Below the pieces are notes generated by a model that was given only the letters and a program-made list of their open reading frames with translations, made no database searches and was not told where the DNA came from. Of a stretch of 64,000 nt of DNA, positions 1 through 8,356 are shown one piece after another; positions within the stretch are counted from its first letter, which is position 1, and every line of letters begins with the position of its first letter. Source of the DNA: Hoeflea marina. Its GTDB lineage: Bacteria; Pseudomonadota; Alphaproteobacteria; Rhizobiales; Rhizobiaceae. A program made the position numbers and the translations under genes. The stretch covers positions 1-64,000 of the forward strand of contig NZ_QGTR01000004.1 in assembly GCF_003182275.1 (NCBI RefSeq). Direction: 5' to 3'.

Positions 1-902
1 GGCACTCGCTGAGGTACGAACTCAAGGTTCGGGGATGACACGCACCTCCGCCGCTGGAGACAATCATACACCTTCGGCAACGTACAAGGATGAGGCTGAA
101 GGGTGGCGCCGTGTGGCCACTCAGAATGAAGGAACGGGGGACCGGATCGGAGGCGCCGGGGAGAGCCCGGCGGAGGCTGCGACCATCCCCTCCTCCGTCA
201 TGCCGGCCCCCGAGCCGGCATCCAGCAGACGAGCGTCCGCGAGGCGGGGGACCCGTGGGGGCCAGTTTGCTTCCTGCGCTGTGCCCGATGGCCCGGTCCG
301 CAGCCGAAGCAAACTGTCCCCCGGCATCCGTCAAGCTGCTGTGGGCCCAGGGCACCAACACCGAGAGCTGCGACCAGTGGGTCAAGGCCCGCGACACCGA
401 CGACAGCGAATTCGAACCGGGCAGGTTCCTTCTGGGAGGACGGGCTGGAAAACGATTCTGAGTGGATCGACGCGAAGGCGTGAGACGCTACGGCAGGTCA
501 TGAAGATGGCCTGCCGTTTGTGGTTGGGGGGCGATGTGCAAAATCAGGCCGAATGCCCGCGAACAAGTATGGGCGCGGCACGGCAGGTTCGCGCAAGGGG
601 AGGCTGAGGGCAGCCGGCGGGAAAGCGCGATTCCGGCATGGAAATTACGGGGGATGGCAGCGAGAGAAAGTGGTATTTGCTGTTATTCGTAAAATCTGCG
701 GCTCAAATTCAAGATTAACAAGCGCGAATCCAAGTCTAAGCGCCATAGACTTCTAATGGCTAATTTGATCCAATCTAGAGCATTTGGGTTAACCACCCGG
801 GACAATATTTCAGACGGAACGGACATCCGATCCGTTGATCAACCTACCGCAATCGAAATATAGACATTTATAGTATGATCGACAGAAAGACATTAAATTT
901 CG
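1..902. other. No convincing gene
   Basis: Several short reading frames overlap here on both strands, but none has a recognisable domain, a good ribosome binding site or consistent codon bias. From about 650 onward base composition shifts from GC-rich to AT-rich, marking the edge of the foreign-looking segment that carries the next gene. A short palindromic repeat lies at 201-220. The stretch 330-480 reads as hydrophilic protein-like sequence only if one frameshift is allowed, so a gene remnant is possible but unproven. Confidence 0.5.
201..220. repeat. Short interspersed palindrome
   Basis: The inverted repeat TGCCGGC / GCCGGCA, with a 6-base loop, is followed by ATCCAG. Elements of the form CGTCATGCCGG...CCGGCATCCAG are common between genes in many alphaproteobacterial genomes, and this one sits in a gene-poor stretch. 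No other copy was noticed in the window. Confidence 0.5.
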
Positions 903-2462
903 TCAAACTGTCGTCTCTGACATATATATTTGCCCATCCTTCAGCTGAAAACGTGGATCATTGTCGAATATATTTGAGAACCGCCGTACCCCCACCTGCA
1001 ATCGAACGGGCACCTTCCCGCCAGAATAAGTCTTGGCCGCCCTCAGAGCCATATCCCCAATTCTTATCGGCGCGCCTTCTCGAAGCAACTCTCTTACTGC
1101 CCAATCCCTCACCAAAGGCGGGGTAATATTCTCAGTAGCAATAGGGCTGAGACTAGCGTGACTCGCATTTTCATTCGGGGGATACAGAAATAACTTTCCA
1201 GTCGATGCCAAATATCCAATAAAATCGCCGTAACCCAATATTTTCCAGAATTCGGTAGGCAGTGGATTGACACTTTTAGATGTAATCCGGCGCTCTAACT
1301 GCCTTATCGGTATCATATCGTTCTTGCGCGTAGCTAAAACATACAAAATCCTTTCTAGAATTGGAGCTTTCGCCTGCTCCGGAGTCATAAGTTGATCGTT
1401 TACAATTAGAAATCTTGTCGTTGCCCTAATGTTCTTGGCAAGTGGGGGGCCTTTCGAAGCATCTATGTCAAATTCAACCATTGTCCCGCGTCGCGGCAAT
1501 TGACGTTCGTCAGGCGTAATCGCGAAGGGAAGCTTATCTTCGTTGATGACAGTCCGACGCCCACTTATTACGTCACCAATCATGCCATAATTCTTCCGGT
1601 CACGATCATCGGCGTATCTTCTTAAAGCCGTCTCCGCATTCTCGATCTTTGATGACAAGAACGAAAGCCATTCTTGAGCATCCTGTATTATCACATCACG
1701 AACTCTTGAAACTGTCTTCTTATATCGAATATAAAACTCTAATGCGACCCCCGATCCGACTGCCACGCCATCGAGTAACCTCCGAAGTATAACGAGAGAA
1801 TTAGCCGAAAGACCGGCAAGTTTCTTAATCCATCCCCTTATAATGAATTGTGAGCTTGCTTCCGCTTTTGTTGATGCTAAAGCATTCCTTGCATCAGCGG
1901 TCGAACGCGCAACTTCCTGCACTTGGACACTCTGGATCCAGTTGGGTTCGCGAGCATATCTAGAAAGATCATCAAATTTTGATATTTGCTTGTATACATC
2001 TCGATCTTCCATCGTCGACATTTCGATCCCAGGAAGTATTTCCGTGTATTCATCCGTATTCAAACTCTCAAAGCCGGTTCTAGACTGCTCCCGATAAGCG
2101 TCAAGTGCTGTTGAAATCGCAGACAGCAATTGTGAGAACGTAGCATCTAGAGAATCCCCGCGCTCTAAAACAGGAAATGATACTACATCATCAGAATCAG
2201 AATCAGAATTTAAGTCTTGATGGAAAAAATAGCGCCTCCTTATCTCCGAAAGTCGTACCGATGCATGCTCCAAAGGAAGTTTCGCTCCCTCTAGTGAGCC
2301 ATTGGATAACCCCTGCAGAGCCAGCACGAGAAAATTCACCTGTTCTCTAGGAAAATCATCCGGCAAGAAATTGTGTTGGTCCACGGCGGCTCTCAGCTTC
2401 GAGCCCACCACCGCGACCTCATTAAGCTCAAGCGCGAACTCATAACCGATTTTATTAGCCAT
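903..2462 (-). CDS. AT-rich gene of unknown function with possible OB-fold and winged-helix domains
   Basis: A 519-residue protein that I do not recognise as any named family. Its codons are clearly richer in A and T than all neighbours. From the N-terminus it shows a mainly helical, hydrophilic half with an acidic run (NSDSDSDD, residues 85-92), then a segment at about 293-347 that reads like a cold-shock-type OB fold (GxI...VEFDI...KGPPLAKNI). Two segments at about 365-427 and 449-515 look like winged helices, the second resembling HARE-HTH-type domains. These domain readings are by eye and weak. The protein has no signal peptide or membrane segment. It stands alone, about 400 bases from the ccoNOQP operon on the same strand. 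Composition and isolation suggest horizontal acquisition; a nucleic-acid-binding or defence role would be a guess. Confidence 0.75.
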   Translation of the reverse strand: MANKIGYEFALELNEVAVVGSKLRAAVDQHNFLPDDFPREQVNFLVLALQGLSNGSLEGAKLPLEHASVRLSEIRRRYFFHQDLNSDSDSDDVVSFPVLERGDSLDATFSQLLSAISTALDAYREQSRTGFESLNTDEYTEILPGIEMSTMEDRDVYKQISKFDDLSRYAREPNWIQSVQVQEVARSTADARNALASTKAEASSQFIIRGWIKKLAGLSANSLVILRRLLDGVAVGSGVALEFYIRYKKTVSRVRDVIIQDAQEWLSFLSSKIENAETALRRYADDRDRKNYGMIGDVISGRRTVINEDKLPFAITPDERQLPRRGTMVEFDIDASKGPPLAKNIRATTRFLIVNDQLMTPEQAKAPILERILYVLATRKNDMIPIRQLERRITSKSVNPLPTEFWKILGYGDFIGYLASTGKLFLYPPNENASHASLSPIATENITPPLVRDWAVRELLREGAPIRIGDMALRAAKTYSGGKVPVRLQVGVRRFSNIFDNDPRFQLKDGQIYMSETTV

Positions 2463-2862
2463 ACCAGTTTGCCTAGATATCTTGACCGCGATGCTACCTT
2501 ACAGCATAGGTATTTTGGTGTTTGAATGCTGAGTCAACTAAATTTCCAGGTACTGTCGGCATTCACGCGCATTATTCATCATGATGGCTCGGCCCTCCAC
2601 GTCAATGGCAATAGCCGAAAAATGGACAGGCATACTCGGGTTCCAGTAACGACATTTCAGTAAATTCCGCGACAGAGCCTATTCCCTTTCGAGCTTAGCC
2701 GTTGCCGATAACTTCGTTCTTGGTCGCCCCGAGGGCAAAGCAGCCGTTAGACGGCGCACGAACGACCAGCCTTCCACCCTAAATCTACCGCTCCCCCCCA
2801 CGAAAAACCCCGCCGGCTCGCACCGACGGGGTTGCTGCTTGCCTCCGTGACTGCCTCAGCCC
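2463..2862. other. Intergenic region with a terminator
   Basis: About 400 bases separate the foreign-looking gene from ccoP. Composition returns to GC-rich toward the right end. Apart from the terminator at 2803-2832 I see no gene, RNA or clear promoter. Confidence 0.5.
2803..2832 (-). terminator. Rho-independent terminator of ccoNOQP
   Basis: Read on the minus strand, AACCCCGTCGG and CCGGCGGGGTT form a GC-rich stem with a short loop, followed by a run of T. It lies about 30 bases beyond the ccoP stop codon, at the end of the cbb3 oxidase operon. Confidence 0.8.
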
Positions 2863-3726
2863 CTACTGCCCGCCGCCCAGCGAGTGGACGAAGACGGCGA
2901 GTTCCTTGACCGTGGGTTCGCCGAGGCGGCCGAGCCAGGCCGGCATGACGCCGTGCCTTGGCTTGGCGATCTGGGCCGCGATATGGGCCTCGCTGTTGCC
3001 GTAGAACCAGATGGCGTCGCCGAGATGGGGGGCTCCGAGGTCCTGGTTGCCCTCGGCGTTCTCGCCGTGGCAGGCCACGCAGTTGTCGGCGAAGACCTGC
3101 TTGCCGGCGTCCGCCATCGCCGGATCCGCGGCGGTGCCGGTGAGGCTCACCACATAGGCGGCGGCCTGGCGGACCTCGGCCGGTTCGAGAATGTCGCTGA
3201 AGGCGGGCATTTCCGAGATGCGGGTGTCGTCGTCGCCGGCAAAGCGGATGCCGTGCGAGATGGTGGCGAAGATCTGGTCCACCGTTCCGCCCCAGAGCCA
3301 GTCGTCATCGTTGAGGTTGGGGTAGCCGGCCGAGCCCTGCGCGCCCGAGCCGTGGCACTGGATGCAGTTGACCTTGAAGGCCGCGGCCCCGCCGGCGATG
3401 GCAAAGCGCAAGAGTTCCGGATCGGCCGAGATCTGGTCGAGCGGCGTCGCCGCCACCTTGTCGAGATAGACGCTCTGGGCCGATTTGGCGTTTGCCAGCT
3501 CCGCAACCACGTCGGCACGGCTCGAATAGCCGAGCAGCCCCTTGCTGGCGCCGTTGATCAGCGGAATGGCCGGATAGGCAATGGCATAGCCCGCCGCCCA
3601 GATGATGCAGAGGTAGAAGGTCCACAGCCACCAGCGCGGCATGGGGTTGTCCAGCTCGCGGATGCCGTCCCAGACATGGCCGGTGGTCTTGACGCCGGAG
3701 ACTTCGTCGATGTGTTTTTCGGACAT
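2863..3726 (-). CDS. ccoP: Cytochrome c oxidase cbb3-type subunit III (CcoP/FixP)
   Basis: Membrane-anchored dihaem cytochrome c of the cbb3 oxidase, which passes electrons from periplasmic cytochrome c toward the catalytic subunit during low-oxygen respiration. The 287-residue protein has the usual architecture: a short N-terminal cytoplasmic tail, one transmembrane segment at about 33-55, and two cytochrome c domains with haem sites CIQCH (121-125) and CVACH (216-220). Probable axial methionines lie in the MPAF and MPAW motifs. It is the last gene of ccoNOQP, 3 bases after ccoQ, and is followed by a terminator. Length and motifs are typical of the family. Confidence 0.97.
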   Translation of the reverse strand: MSEKHIDEVSGVKTTGHVWDGIRELDNPMPRWWLWTFYLCIIWAAGYAIAYPAIPLINGASKGLLGYSSRADVVAELANAKSAQSVYLDKVAATPLDQISADPELLRFAIAGGAAAFKVNCIQCHGSGAQGSAGYPNLNDDDWLWGGTVDQIFATISHGIRFAGDDDTRISEMPAFSDILEPAEVRQAAAYVVSLTGTAADPAMADAGKQVFADNCVACHGENAEGNQDLGAPHLGDAIWFYGNSEAHIAAQIAKPRHGVMPAWLGRLGEPTVKELAVFVHSLGGGQ

Positions 3727-3729
3727 GTT

Positions 3730-3882
3730 TCAGTCCTCCTTCAGCGGGATTTGGGAGGCCTCGTCGGCGGCCTTCTTGCCGCCCGGCCGGAGGGTGAAGA
3801 GAATGACGCCGCAGAAGACGGCCAGCATGAAGACGAGTCCCCAGCTGTCGGCGAAGTGGCGCATGGCTGTGTAGGTTTCCAT
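3730..3882 (-). CDS. ccoQ: cbb3 oxidase small subunit CcoQ/FixQ
   Basis: A 50-residue protein with one transmembrane helix (about residues 13-32) and a charged C-terminal tail. In characterised systems CcoQ stabilises the assembled cbb3 complex in the presence of oxygen. The start METYTAMRHF is preferred over a longer frame because the length then matches CcoQ and an SD-like GAGGAGGCGGCA precedes it. It sits 10 bases after ccoO and 3 before ccoP, the canonical position. Confidence 0.92.
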   Translation of the reverse strand: METYTAMRHFADSWGLVFMLAVFCGVILFTLRPGGKKAADEASQIPLKED

Positions 3883-3892
3883 TGCCGCCTCC

Positions 3893-4624
3893 TCAGCGAT
3901 AGCCGGATGCTTCGTCGTAGGTCGAGAAATCGACCAACGTGCCAAGCATCTGCAGGTAGGAAATCAGCGCGTCCATCTCGGTCAGCGCCGCCGGACTGCC
4001 GTCGAAATCGCCCAGCACCAGCTTCGGATAGCGGGCCTCGACGCCGGACGTGTCGGCATCCGGATTGGCCTGGGCCAGGATGTCGGCCTCGGCGTTCTCG
4101 ATCATCTCGTCGCTGTAGGGCACGCCGACCATCCGGCTTGCCTTGAGGCTGGCGGTGACGTTCTCGATCCTGAGCGGCGCATTGGCCAGGAACGAGTAGC
4201 TCGGCATCACCGATTCCGGCACCACCGAGCGCGGCTCGGTGAGATGCTGGACGTGCCATTCGTTCGAGTAGCGGGAGCCGACGCGGGCGAGGTCCGGCCC
4301 CGTCCGCTTCGAGCCCCACTGGAACGAGTGGTCATACATCGATTCCGCAGCCAGGCTGTAGTGACCGTAGCGCTCCACTTCGTCGCGGAACGGACGGATC
4401 ATCTGGCTGTGGCAGGTGTAGCAGCCCTCGCGGATGTAGATGTCGCGACCGGCCAGTTCCAGCGGTGAATAGGGACGCATCCCGTCCACCTTCTCGATGG
4501 TGTTTTCGAGATAGAACAAGGGCGCGATCTCGACGATGCCGCCGACCGAGACCACCAGGAGCGAGGCCACCAGCAGAAGCGTCGCGTTGCGTTCGATTAT
4601 TCCGTGTTTGTCTAGCAGGGACAT
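3893..4624 (-). CDS. ccoO: Cytochrome c oxidase cbb3-type subunit II (CcoO/FixO)
   Basis: Monohaem cytochrome c subunit of the cbb3 oxidase, anchored by one N-terminal helix (about residues 14-38) with its haem domain in the periplasm. The haem site CYTCH lies at residues 68-72 in the characteristic context [14 protein letters not shown], and the C-terminus keeps the family pattern [13 protein letters not shown]. At 243 residues it has normal length. It starts 12 bases after the ccoN stop codon, consistent with cotranscription. Confidence 0.97.
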   Translation of the reverse strand: MSLLDKHGIIERNATLLLVASLLVVSVGGIVEIAPLFYLENTIEKVDGMRPYSPLELAGRDIYIREGCYTCHSQMIRPFRDEVERYGHYSLAAESMYDHSFQWGSKRTGPDLARVGSRYSNEWHVQHLTEPRSVVPESVMPSYSFLANAPLRIENVTASLKASRMVGVPYSDEMIENAEADILAQANPDADTSGVEARYPKLVLGDFDGSPAALTEMDALISYLQMLGTLVDFSTYDEASGYR

Positions 4625-4636
4625 TGGTCGTGCCTC

Positions 4637-6256
4637 CTATTCTGCTGGCTGCAGGGCGGGCAGCGATCCGGGGATCGCGGCCTCGTTGCGCTGATGGCCG
4701 AGGATGGTCATGGTGACGTTCCAGGCCATGATGATGCCGCCCGTGAGATACATCAGGCCGCCGAGCGCGCGCAGGATGTAGTAGGGCTTCATGGCGGCCA
4801 CGGATTCGGCGAAGGAGTAGACCAGGAAGCCCTGATCGTTGTACTCGCGCCACATCAGGCCCTGCTGGATGCCGGCAACCCACATGACGGCGGCGTAGAC
4901 GACGATGCCGAGGGTGGCGAGCCAGAAGTGCCAGTTGACGAGCCTCAGCGAATACAGCCGCTCGCGGCCCCACAGTTTCGGCGTCAGATAGTAGATGGCG
5001 CCGAAGGTGATCATGCCGACCCAGCCGAGCGCGCCGGAATGCACGTGGCCGATGGTCCAGTCGGTGTAGTGGGAGAGCGAGTTGACCGCCTTGATCGACA
5101 TCATCGGGCCTTCGAAGGTGGACATGCCGTAGAAGGCCACGGCGATCACCATCATGCGGATGATCGGGTCGGTGCGGATCTTGTCCCAGGCGCCCGAGAG
5201 CGTCATCAGGCCGTTGATCATGCCGCCCCAGGAGGGCATCCACAGCATGATCGAGAACACCATGCCCAGCGTCTGCGCCCAGTCGGGCAGCGCGGTGTAG
5301 TGCAGGTGGTGCGGACCGGCCCAGATGTAGAGGAAGATCAGCGACCAGAAGTGGATGATGGAGAGCCGGTAGGAATAGACCGGGCGGCCCGCCTGCTTCG
5401 GGATGAAGTAGTACATCATGCCGAGGAAGCCGGCGGTGAGGAAGAAGCCCACCGCATTGTGGCCGTACCACCACTGCGTCAGCGCGTCCTGCACGCCGGA
5501 GAACAGCGAATAGCTCTTCGAGCCCAGGAACGACACCGGCATGGCCAGGTTGTTGACGATGTGCAGCATGGCGATGGTGACGATGAAGGCGAGATAGAAC
5601 CAGTTGGCCACGTAGATGTGGGGTTCCTTGCGCTTGAGCAGCGTGCCGAGGAAGACAATCAGATAGGCCACCCAGACGGCGGTCAGCCACAGATCGACAT
5701 ACCATTCCGGCTCGGCATATTCGCGGCTCTGGGTGATGCCCAGCAGGTAGCCGGTGGCCGCCATGACGATGAACAGCTGGTAGCCCCAGAACACGAACCA
5801 GGCCAGATCGCCGCCGAACAGCCGTGCCCGCGACGTGCGCTGCACGACGTAGAACGAGGTCATGATCAGCGCATTGCCGCCGAAGGCGAAGACCACCGCG
5901 GAGGTGTGCAGCGGCCGCATCCGGCCGAAATTGAACCAGGGCTCGATGTTGAGGTCGGGAAAGGCGAGCTGCAGGGCGACCACGACGCCCACCAGGAAGC
6001 CGACCACCCCCCAGAACACGGTGGCGATGGTGCCGTAGCGGACGACCTCGTCGAAGTAGCCCGATTCGGCATCCGCCGAAGGGCCCTCGACGGGCGAGAA
6101 CTGGATGCGCCGCAGCAGCAGCACGGTTGCGCACAGAAGGACGAAGAAGAGGATCCACATATGGGCCTCAAACAGGTCATCCTTGGCGAAAGCCGCGCCG
6201 AGCAATGCCACAAAGGCACCGATGCCCACGGCGATTGTTTCGAATGCGTATTTCAT
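4637..6256 (-). CDS. ccoN: Cytochrome c oxidase cbb3-type subunit I, catalytic (CcoN/FixN)
   Basis: Catalytic haem-copper subunit that reduces oxygen to water and pumps protons; it belongs to the high-affinity C-type oxidases. The 539-residue product has about 12 core transmembrane helices, after an N-terminal extension with one or two hydrophobic segments of the kind seen in rhizobial FixN. Conserved ligand regions are visible: [15 protein letters not shown] (low-spin haem), [11 protein letters not shown] and AGPHHLHYT (copper and haem b3). The frame stays open far upstream through the opposing hemerythrin gene; the start at 6256 is chosen because GGGGGAA precedes it and the protein then has the family length. 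A FixK/FNR-type box lies about 120 bases upstream. Assembly genes ccoGHIS are not in the window. Confidence 0.97.
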   Translation of the reverse strand: MKYAFETIAVGIGAFVALLGAAFAKDDLFEAHMWILFFVLLCATVLLLRRIQFSPVEGPSADAESGYFDEVVRYGTIATVFWGVVGFLVGVVVALQLAFPDLNIEPWFNFGRMRPLHTSAVVFAFGGNALIMTSFYVVQRTSRARLFGGDLAWFVFWGYQLFIVMAATGYLLGITQSREYAEPEWYVDLWLTAVWVAYLIVFLGTLLKRKEPHIYVANWFYLAFIVTIAMLHIVNNLAMPVSFLGSKSYSLFSGVQDALTQWWYGHNAVGFFLTAGFLGMMYYFIPKQAGRPVYSYRLSIIHFWSLIFLYIWAGPHHLHYTALPDWAQTLGMVFSIMLWMPSWGGMINGLMTLSGAWDKIRTDPIIRMMVIAVAFYGMSTFEGPMMSIKAVNSLSHYTDWTIGHVHSGALGWVGMITFGAIYYLTPKLWGRERLYSLRLVNWHFWLATLGIVVYAAVMWVAGIQQGLMWREYNDQGFLVYSFAESVAAMKPYYILRALGGLMYLTGGIIMAWNVTMTILGHQRNEAAIPGSLPALQPAE

Positions 6257-6377
6257 GGTGGTATTCCCCCAGGGGTATCGGACACTCCGCTGCGCGAACG
6301 TCGCGACCCGCCCCCACGGCAGACCGCACCCCTTGCGCAGGGCAGCCCCCAATTTGCAGAGACCGGCAAGACCCGCC

Positions 6378-6391
6378 TTGATCCAGGTCAA
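6378..6391. promoter_or_regulatory. FixK/FNR-type anaerobox
   Basis: TTGATCCAGGTCAA matches the FNR/FixK consensus TTGAT-N4-ATCAA in nine of ten defined positions. It lies between the divergent ccoN (start 6256) and hemerythrin-like gene (start 6476), so one nearly symmetrical site could activate both under low oxygen. This agrees with the known FixK control of fixNOQP in rhizobia. No regulator gene is nearby. Confidence 0.82.
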
Positions 6392-6475
6392 GGACGCTTT
6401 CCTTCTCCCCTCATAATCTCTCAGCCACGAGAACGACGCCGGCAACGGCGGCAACAGAGGAGCGGGTTCCGGCAG

Positions 6476-6931
6476 ATGAGCGACGACGCAACAATCAGGC
6501 TCGCGGCGGGCCAGGACCCGATCGCGGCGCTGCGCAAGGCGCATCTCGACCAGCTGGCGCTGTGCGACCGGCTGGAGGAAATCGCCGATTCGCTCCCCGC
6601 CCAGGTCAACCGCCAGAAGTGCATCTATGCGGCGCGCGCGCTCGGCCCGATGATCCAGGGCCTGCACCGCTTCGAGGAGGAGGTGGTGTTTCCGCTGGTG
6701 GCGAGCCAGCGCGGCGGCGATCCCGACATAGCCGCCACGCTCAACCGCCTGCGCTTCGAGCATTGCGAGGACGAATGCTTCGCCGAGGAACTGACCGAGG
6801 CGCTGCAGGATCTCGGCGCCGGCAAGACCGGCATCAACATCGAGGCCATCGGCTACATGCTGCGCGGCTTCTTCGAGGCCATGCGCCGCCACATCGCGTT
6901 TGAGGGCGAGCACCTGTTGCGCATGCGGTGA
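6476..6931 (+). CDS. Hemerythrin-like (HHE domain) protein
   Basis: A 151-residue soluble protein of the HHE cation-binding family: a four-helix bundle that binds a di-iron centre and, in known members, oxygen or nitric oxide. Candidate ligands are H23 of helix A, the HRFEEE motif (64-69), the EHCEDE motif (95-100) and the HIAFEGEH motif (129-136). An opposing-strand-driven longer frame exists, but the start at MSDDATI gives the normal domain length and follows a purine-rich stretch. Divergent pairing with ccoN across a FixK-type box suggests a role in oxygen or NO handling during microaerobic growth. Confidence 0.87.
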   Translation: MSDDATIRLAAGQDPIAALRKAHLDQLALCDRLEEIADSLPAQVNRQKCIYAARALGPMIQGLHRFEEEVVFPLVASQRGGDPDIAATLNRLRFEHCEDECFAEELTEALQDLGAGKTGINIEAIGYMLRGFFEAMRRHIAFEGEHLLRMR

Positions 6932-7227
6932 GGCTGATGGCGCGGCCGGCCATCCCCAGGCGATGACCGGCCGGACGGCCGCGGAATGCCGTCTATGCCG
7001 CAATGCCTGGCCGGCGGCGCACGCGCCATGTCGGCCGGCCGGCTTGTGCAGGCTGCCCGGAGCGCATTGGTGTTCATCGATCCGGCGACGCGCTCCGGGG
7101 ATTCGTCGCACCGTCCTGCGACGAGGTGAAAATCACTTTCCCTGCAAATGCTCTGGCGGCAAACCGCCTCCCGCAAGACCGGTGGAGCCGTCGCCCGCGA
7201 TCGGCTTCGGGCCCTTCCCGGCTGGTG

Positions 7228-8268
7228 CTATACGCCCGAGACGTGGTTGGAAGCGACCCTGCGCATGTCCACGTCCACCATCTCGGCGACCAGATCCTCC
7301 AGCTGGACGGTGGGCCGCCAGCCGAGAACACGATCCGCCAGGGACGGATCGCCGATGAGGAGATCGACCTCCGCGGGTCTGTAGAAGGCCGGATCGATGC
7401 TGACGACTGTCTTGCCGCTGGCCCGGTCCAGGGCCCGCTCCTCGAGTCCCGTTCCCAGCCAGTCGAGCGAGATGCCGCAGGCTTTCGCGGCCAAGGCGAT
7501 GAAATCACGCACGGTATGGGTCCGGCCCGTCGCCACGACGAAATCCATGCCGGCGTCGGTTTGCAGCATCCGCCACATCGCATCGACATAGTCGTTTGCG
7601 TGGCCCCAGTCCCGCCTCGCCTCGAGGTTGCCGACCCGCAGCGGACCCTCGCCCCTCAGCGCGTATTTCGCCATCCCGAGCGTCACCTTGCGGGGCAGAA
7701 ACTCCGCGCCCCTGAGCGGCGATTCATGATTGAAGAGAATGCCGCTGCAGCAGTGCAGCCCATAGGCTTCGCGATAGTTGACGACGCTCCAATGGGCAAA
7801 CAGCTTGGCCACTCCATAGGGGCTGCGCGGATAGAAGGGGGTCTTCTCGGTCTGCGGGACCTGCTGCGCCTTGCCGAACATCTCCGAGGTCGAGGCCTGG
7901 TAGAACCTGGCCGTGGGGATCACCGTCCTGACGCCCTCGAGCAATCGCAGGGCGCCGACCGCCGTCACCTGGGTGGTGTAGAGGGGTTGGGAGAACGAAT
8001 CGCCGACGAAGCTTTGGGCCGCCAGATTGTAGATCTCGTCGGGCCTGACCGTCTCCAGCACCGCCCGCACATTTGAATCCTCGGTCAGTTCCATCGAGAC
8101 GAATTCCACATCGTCGAGAACCTGCAGATACTGCAGGCGCCAGGTGCCGATGCCGGACGTGCGACGCATGGCGCATACCACGCGGTATCCCTTCCCGAGC
8201 AGCAGCTTTGCCAGATAGGCGCCATCCTGTCCCGTGGCGCCCGTAATCAATGCGGTCTTTCTTGTCAC
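7228..8268 (-). CDS. gmd: GDP-mannose 4,6-dehydratase (SDR family)
   Basis: Converts GDP-D-mannose to GDP-4-keto-6-deoxy-D-mannose, the precursor of GDP-fucose, GDP-rhamnose and related sugars. The extended-SDR signature is complete: nucleotide-binding GATGQDGA at residues 10-17, the STSEMFG segment, and catalytic YGVAK at 151-155; the GDP-mannose-specific RRTSG segment is also present. I used a GTG start (MTRKTALITG) because it places the Rossmann motif at the usual distance from the N-terminus; a second GTG at 8307 would add 13 residues. At 346 residues it has family length. No reductase for the keto product (fcl or rmd) lies in the window, so the final sugar is unknown. Confidence 0.9.
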   Translation of the reverse strand: MTRKTALITGATGQDGAYLAKLLLGKGYRVVCAMRRTSGIGTWRLQYLQVLDDVEFVSMELTEDSNVRAVLETVRPDEIYNLAAQSFVGDSFSQPLYTTQVTAVGALRLLEGVRTVIPTARFYQASTSEMFGKAQQVPQTEKTPFYPRSPYGVAKLFAHWSVVNYREAYGLHCCSGILFNHESPLRGAEFLPRKVTLGMAKYALRGEGPLRVGNLEARRDWGHANDYVDAMWRMLQTDAGMDFVVATGRTHTVRDFIALAAKACGISLDWLGTGLEERALDRASGKTVVSIDPAFYRPAEVDLLIGDPSLADRVLGWRPTVQLEDLVAEMVDVDMRRVASNHVSGV

Positions 8269-8356
8269 AGATGGTATCCAGCCAAGCGAATTTGGATTCA
8301 CAGTCACATGCGCTATGACAACGTTTCAGGGCAAAGGCAAAGAAAGATTCGGAAAA

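Noticed and set aside
330-480. Protein-like segment (VKLLWAQGTNTESCDQW...) before the foreign-looking gene
   Set aside because: It needs a frameshift to continue into a plausible end, has no domain and no start site; kept only as a possible remnant.
4694-6475. Long plus-strand reading frame opposite ccoN that runs into the hemerythrin gene
   Set aside because: It is the GC-rich antisense shadow of ccoN. Only the last 151 residues have the hemerythrin domain and a sensible start.
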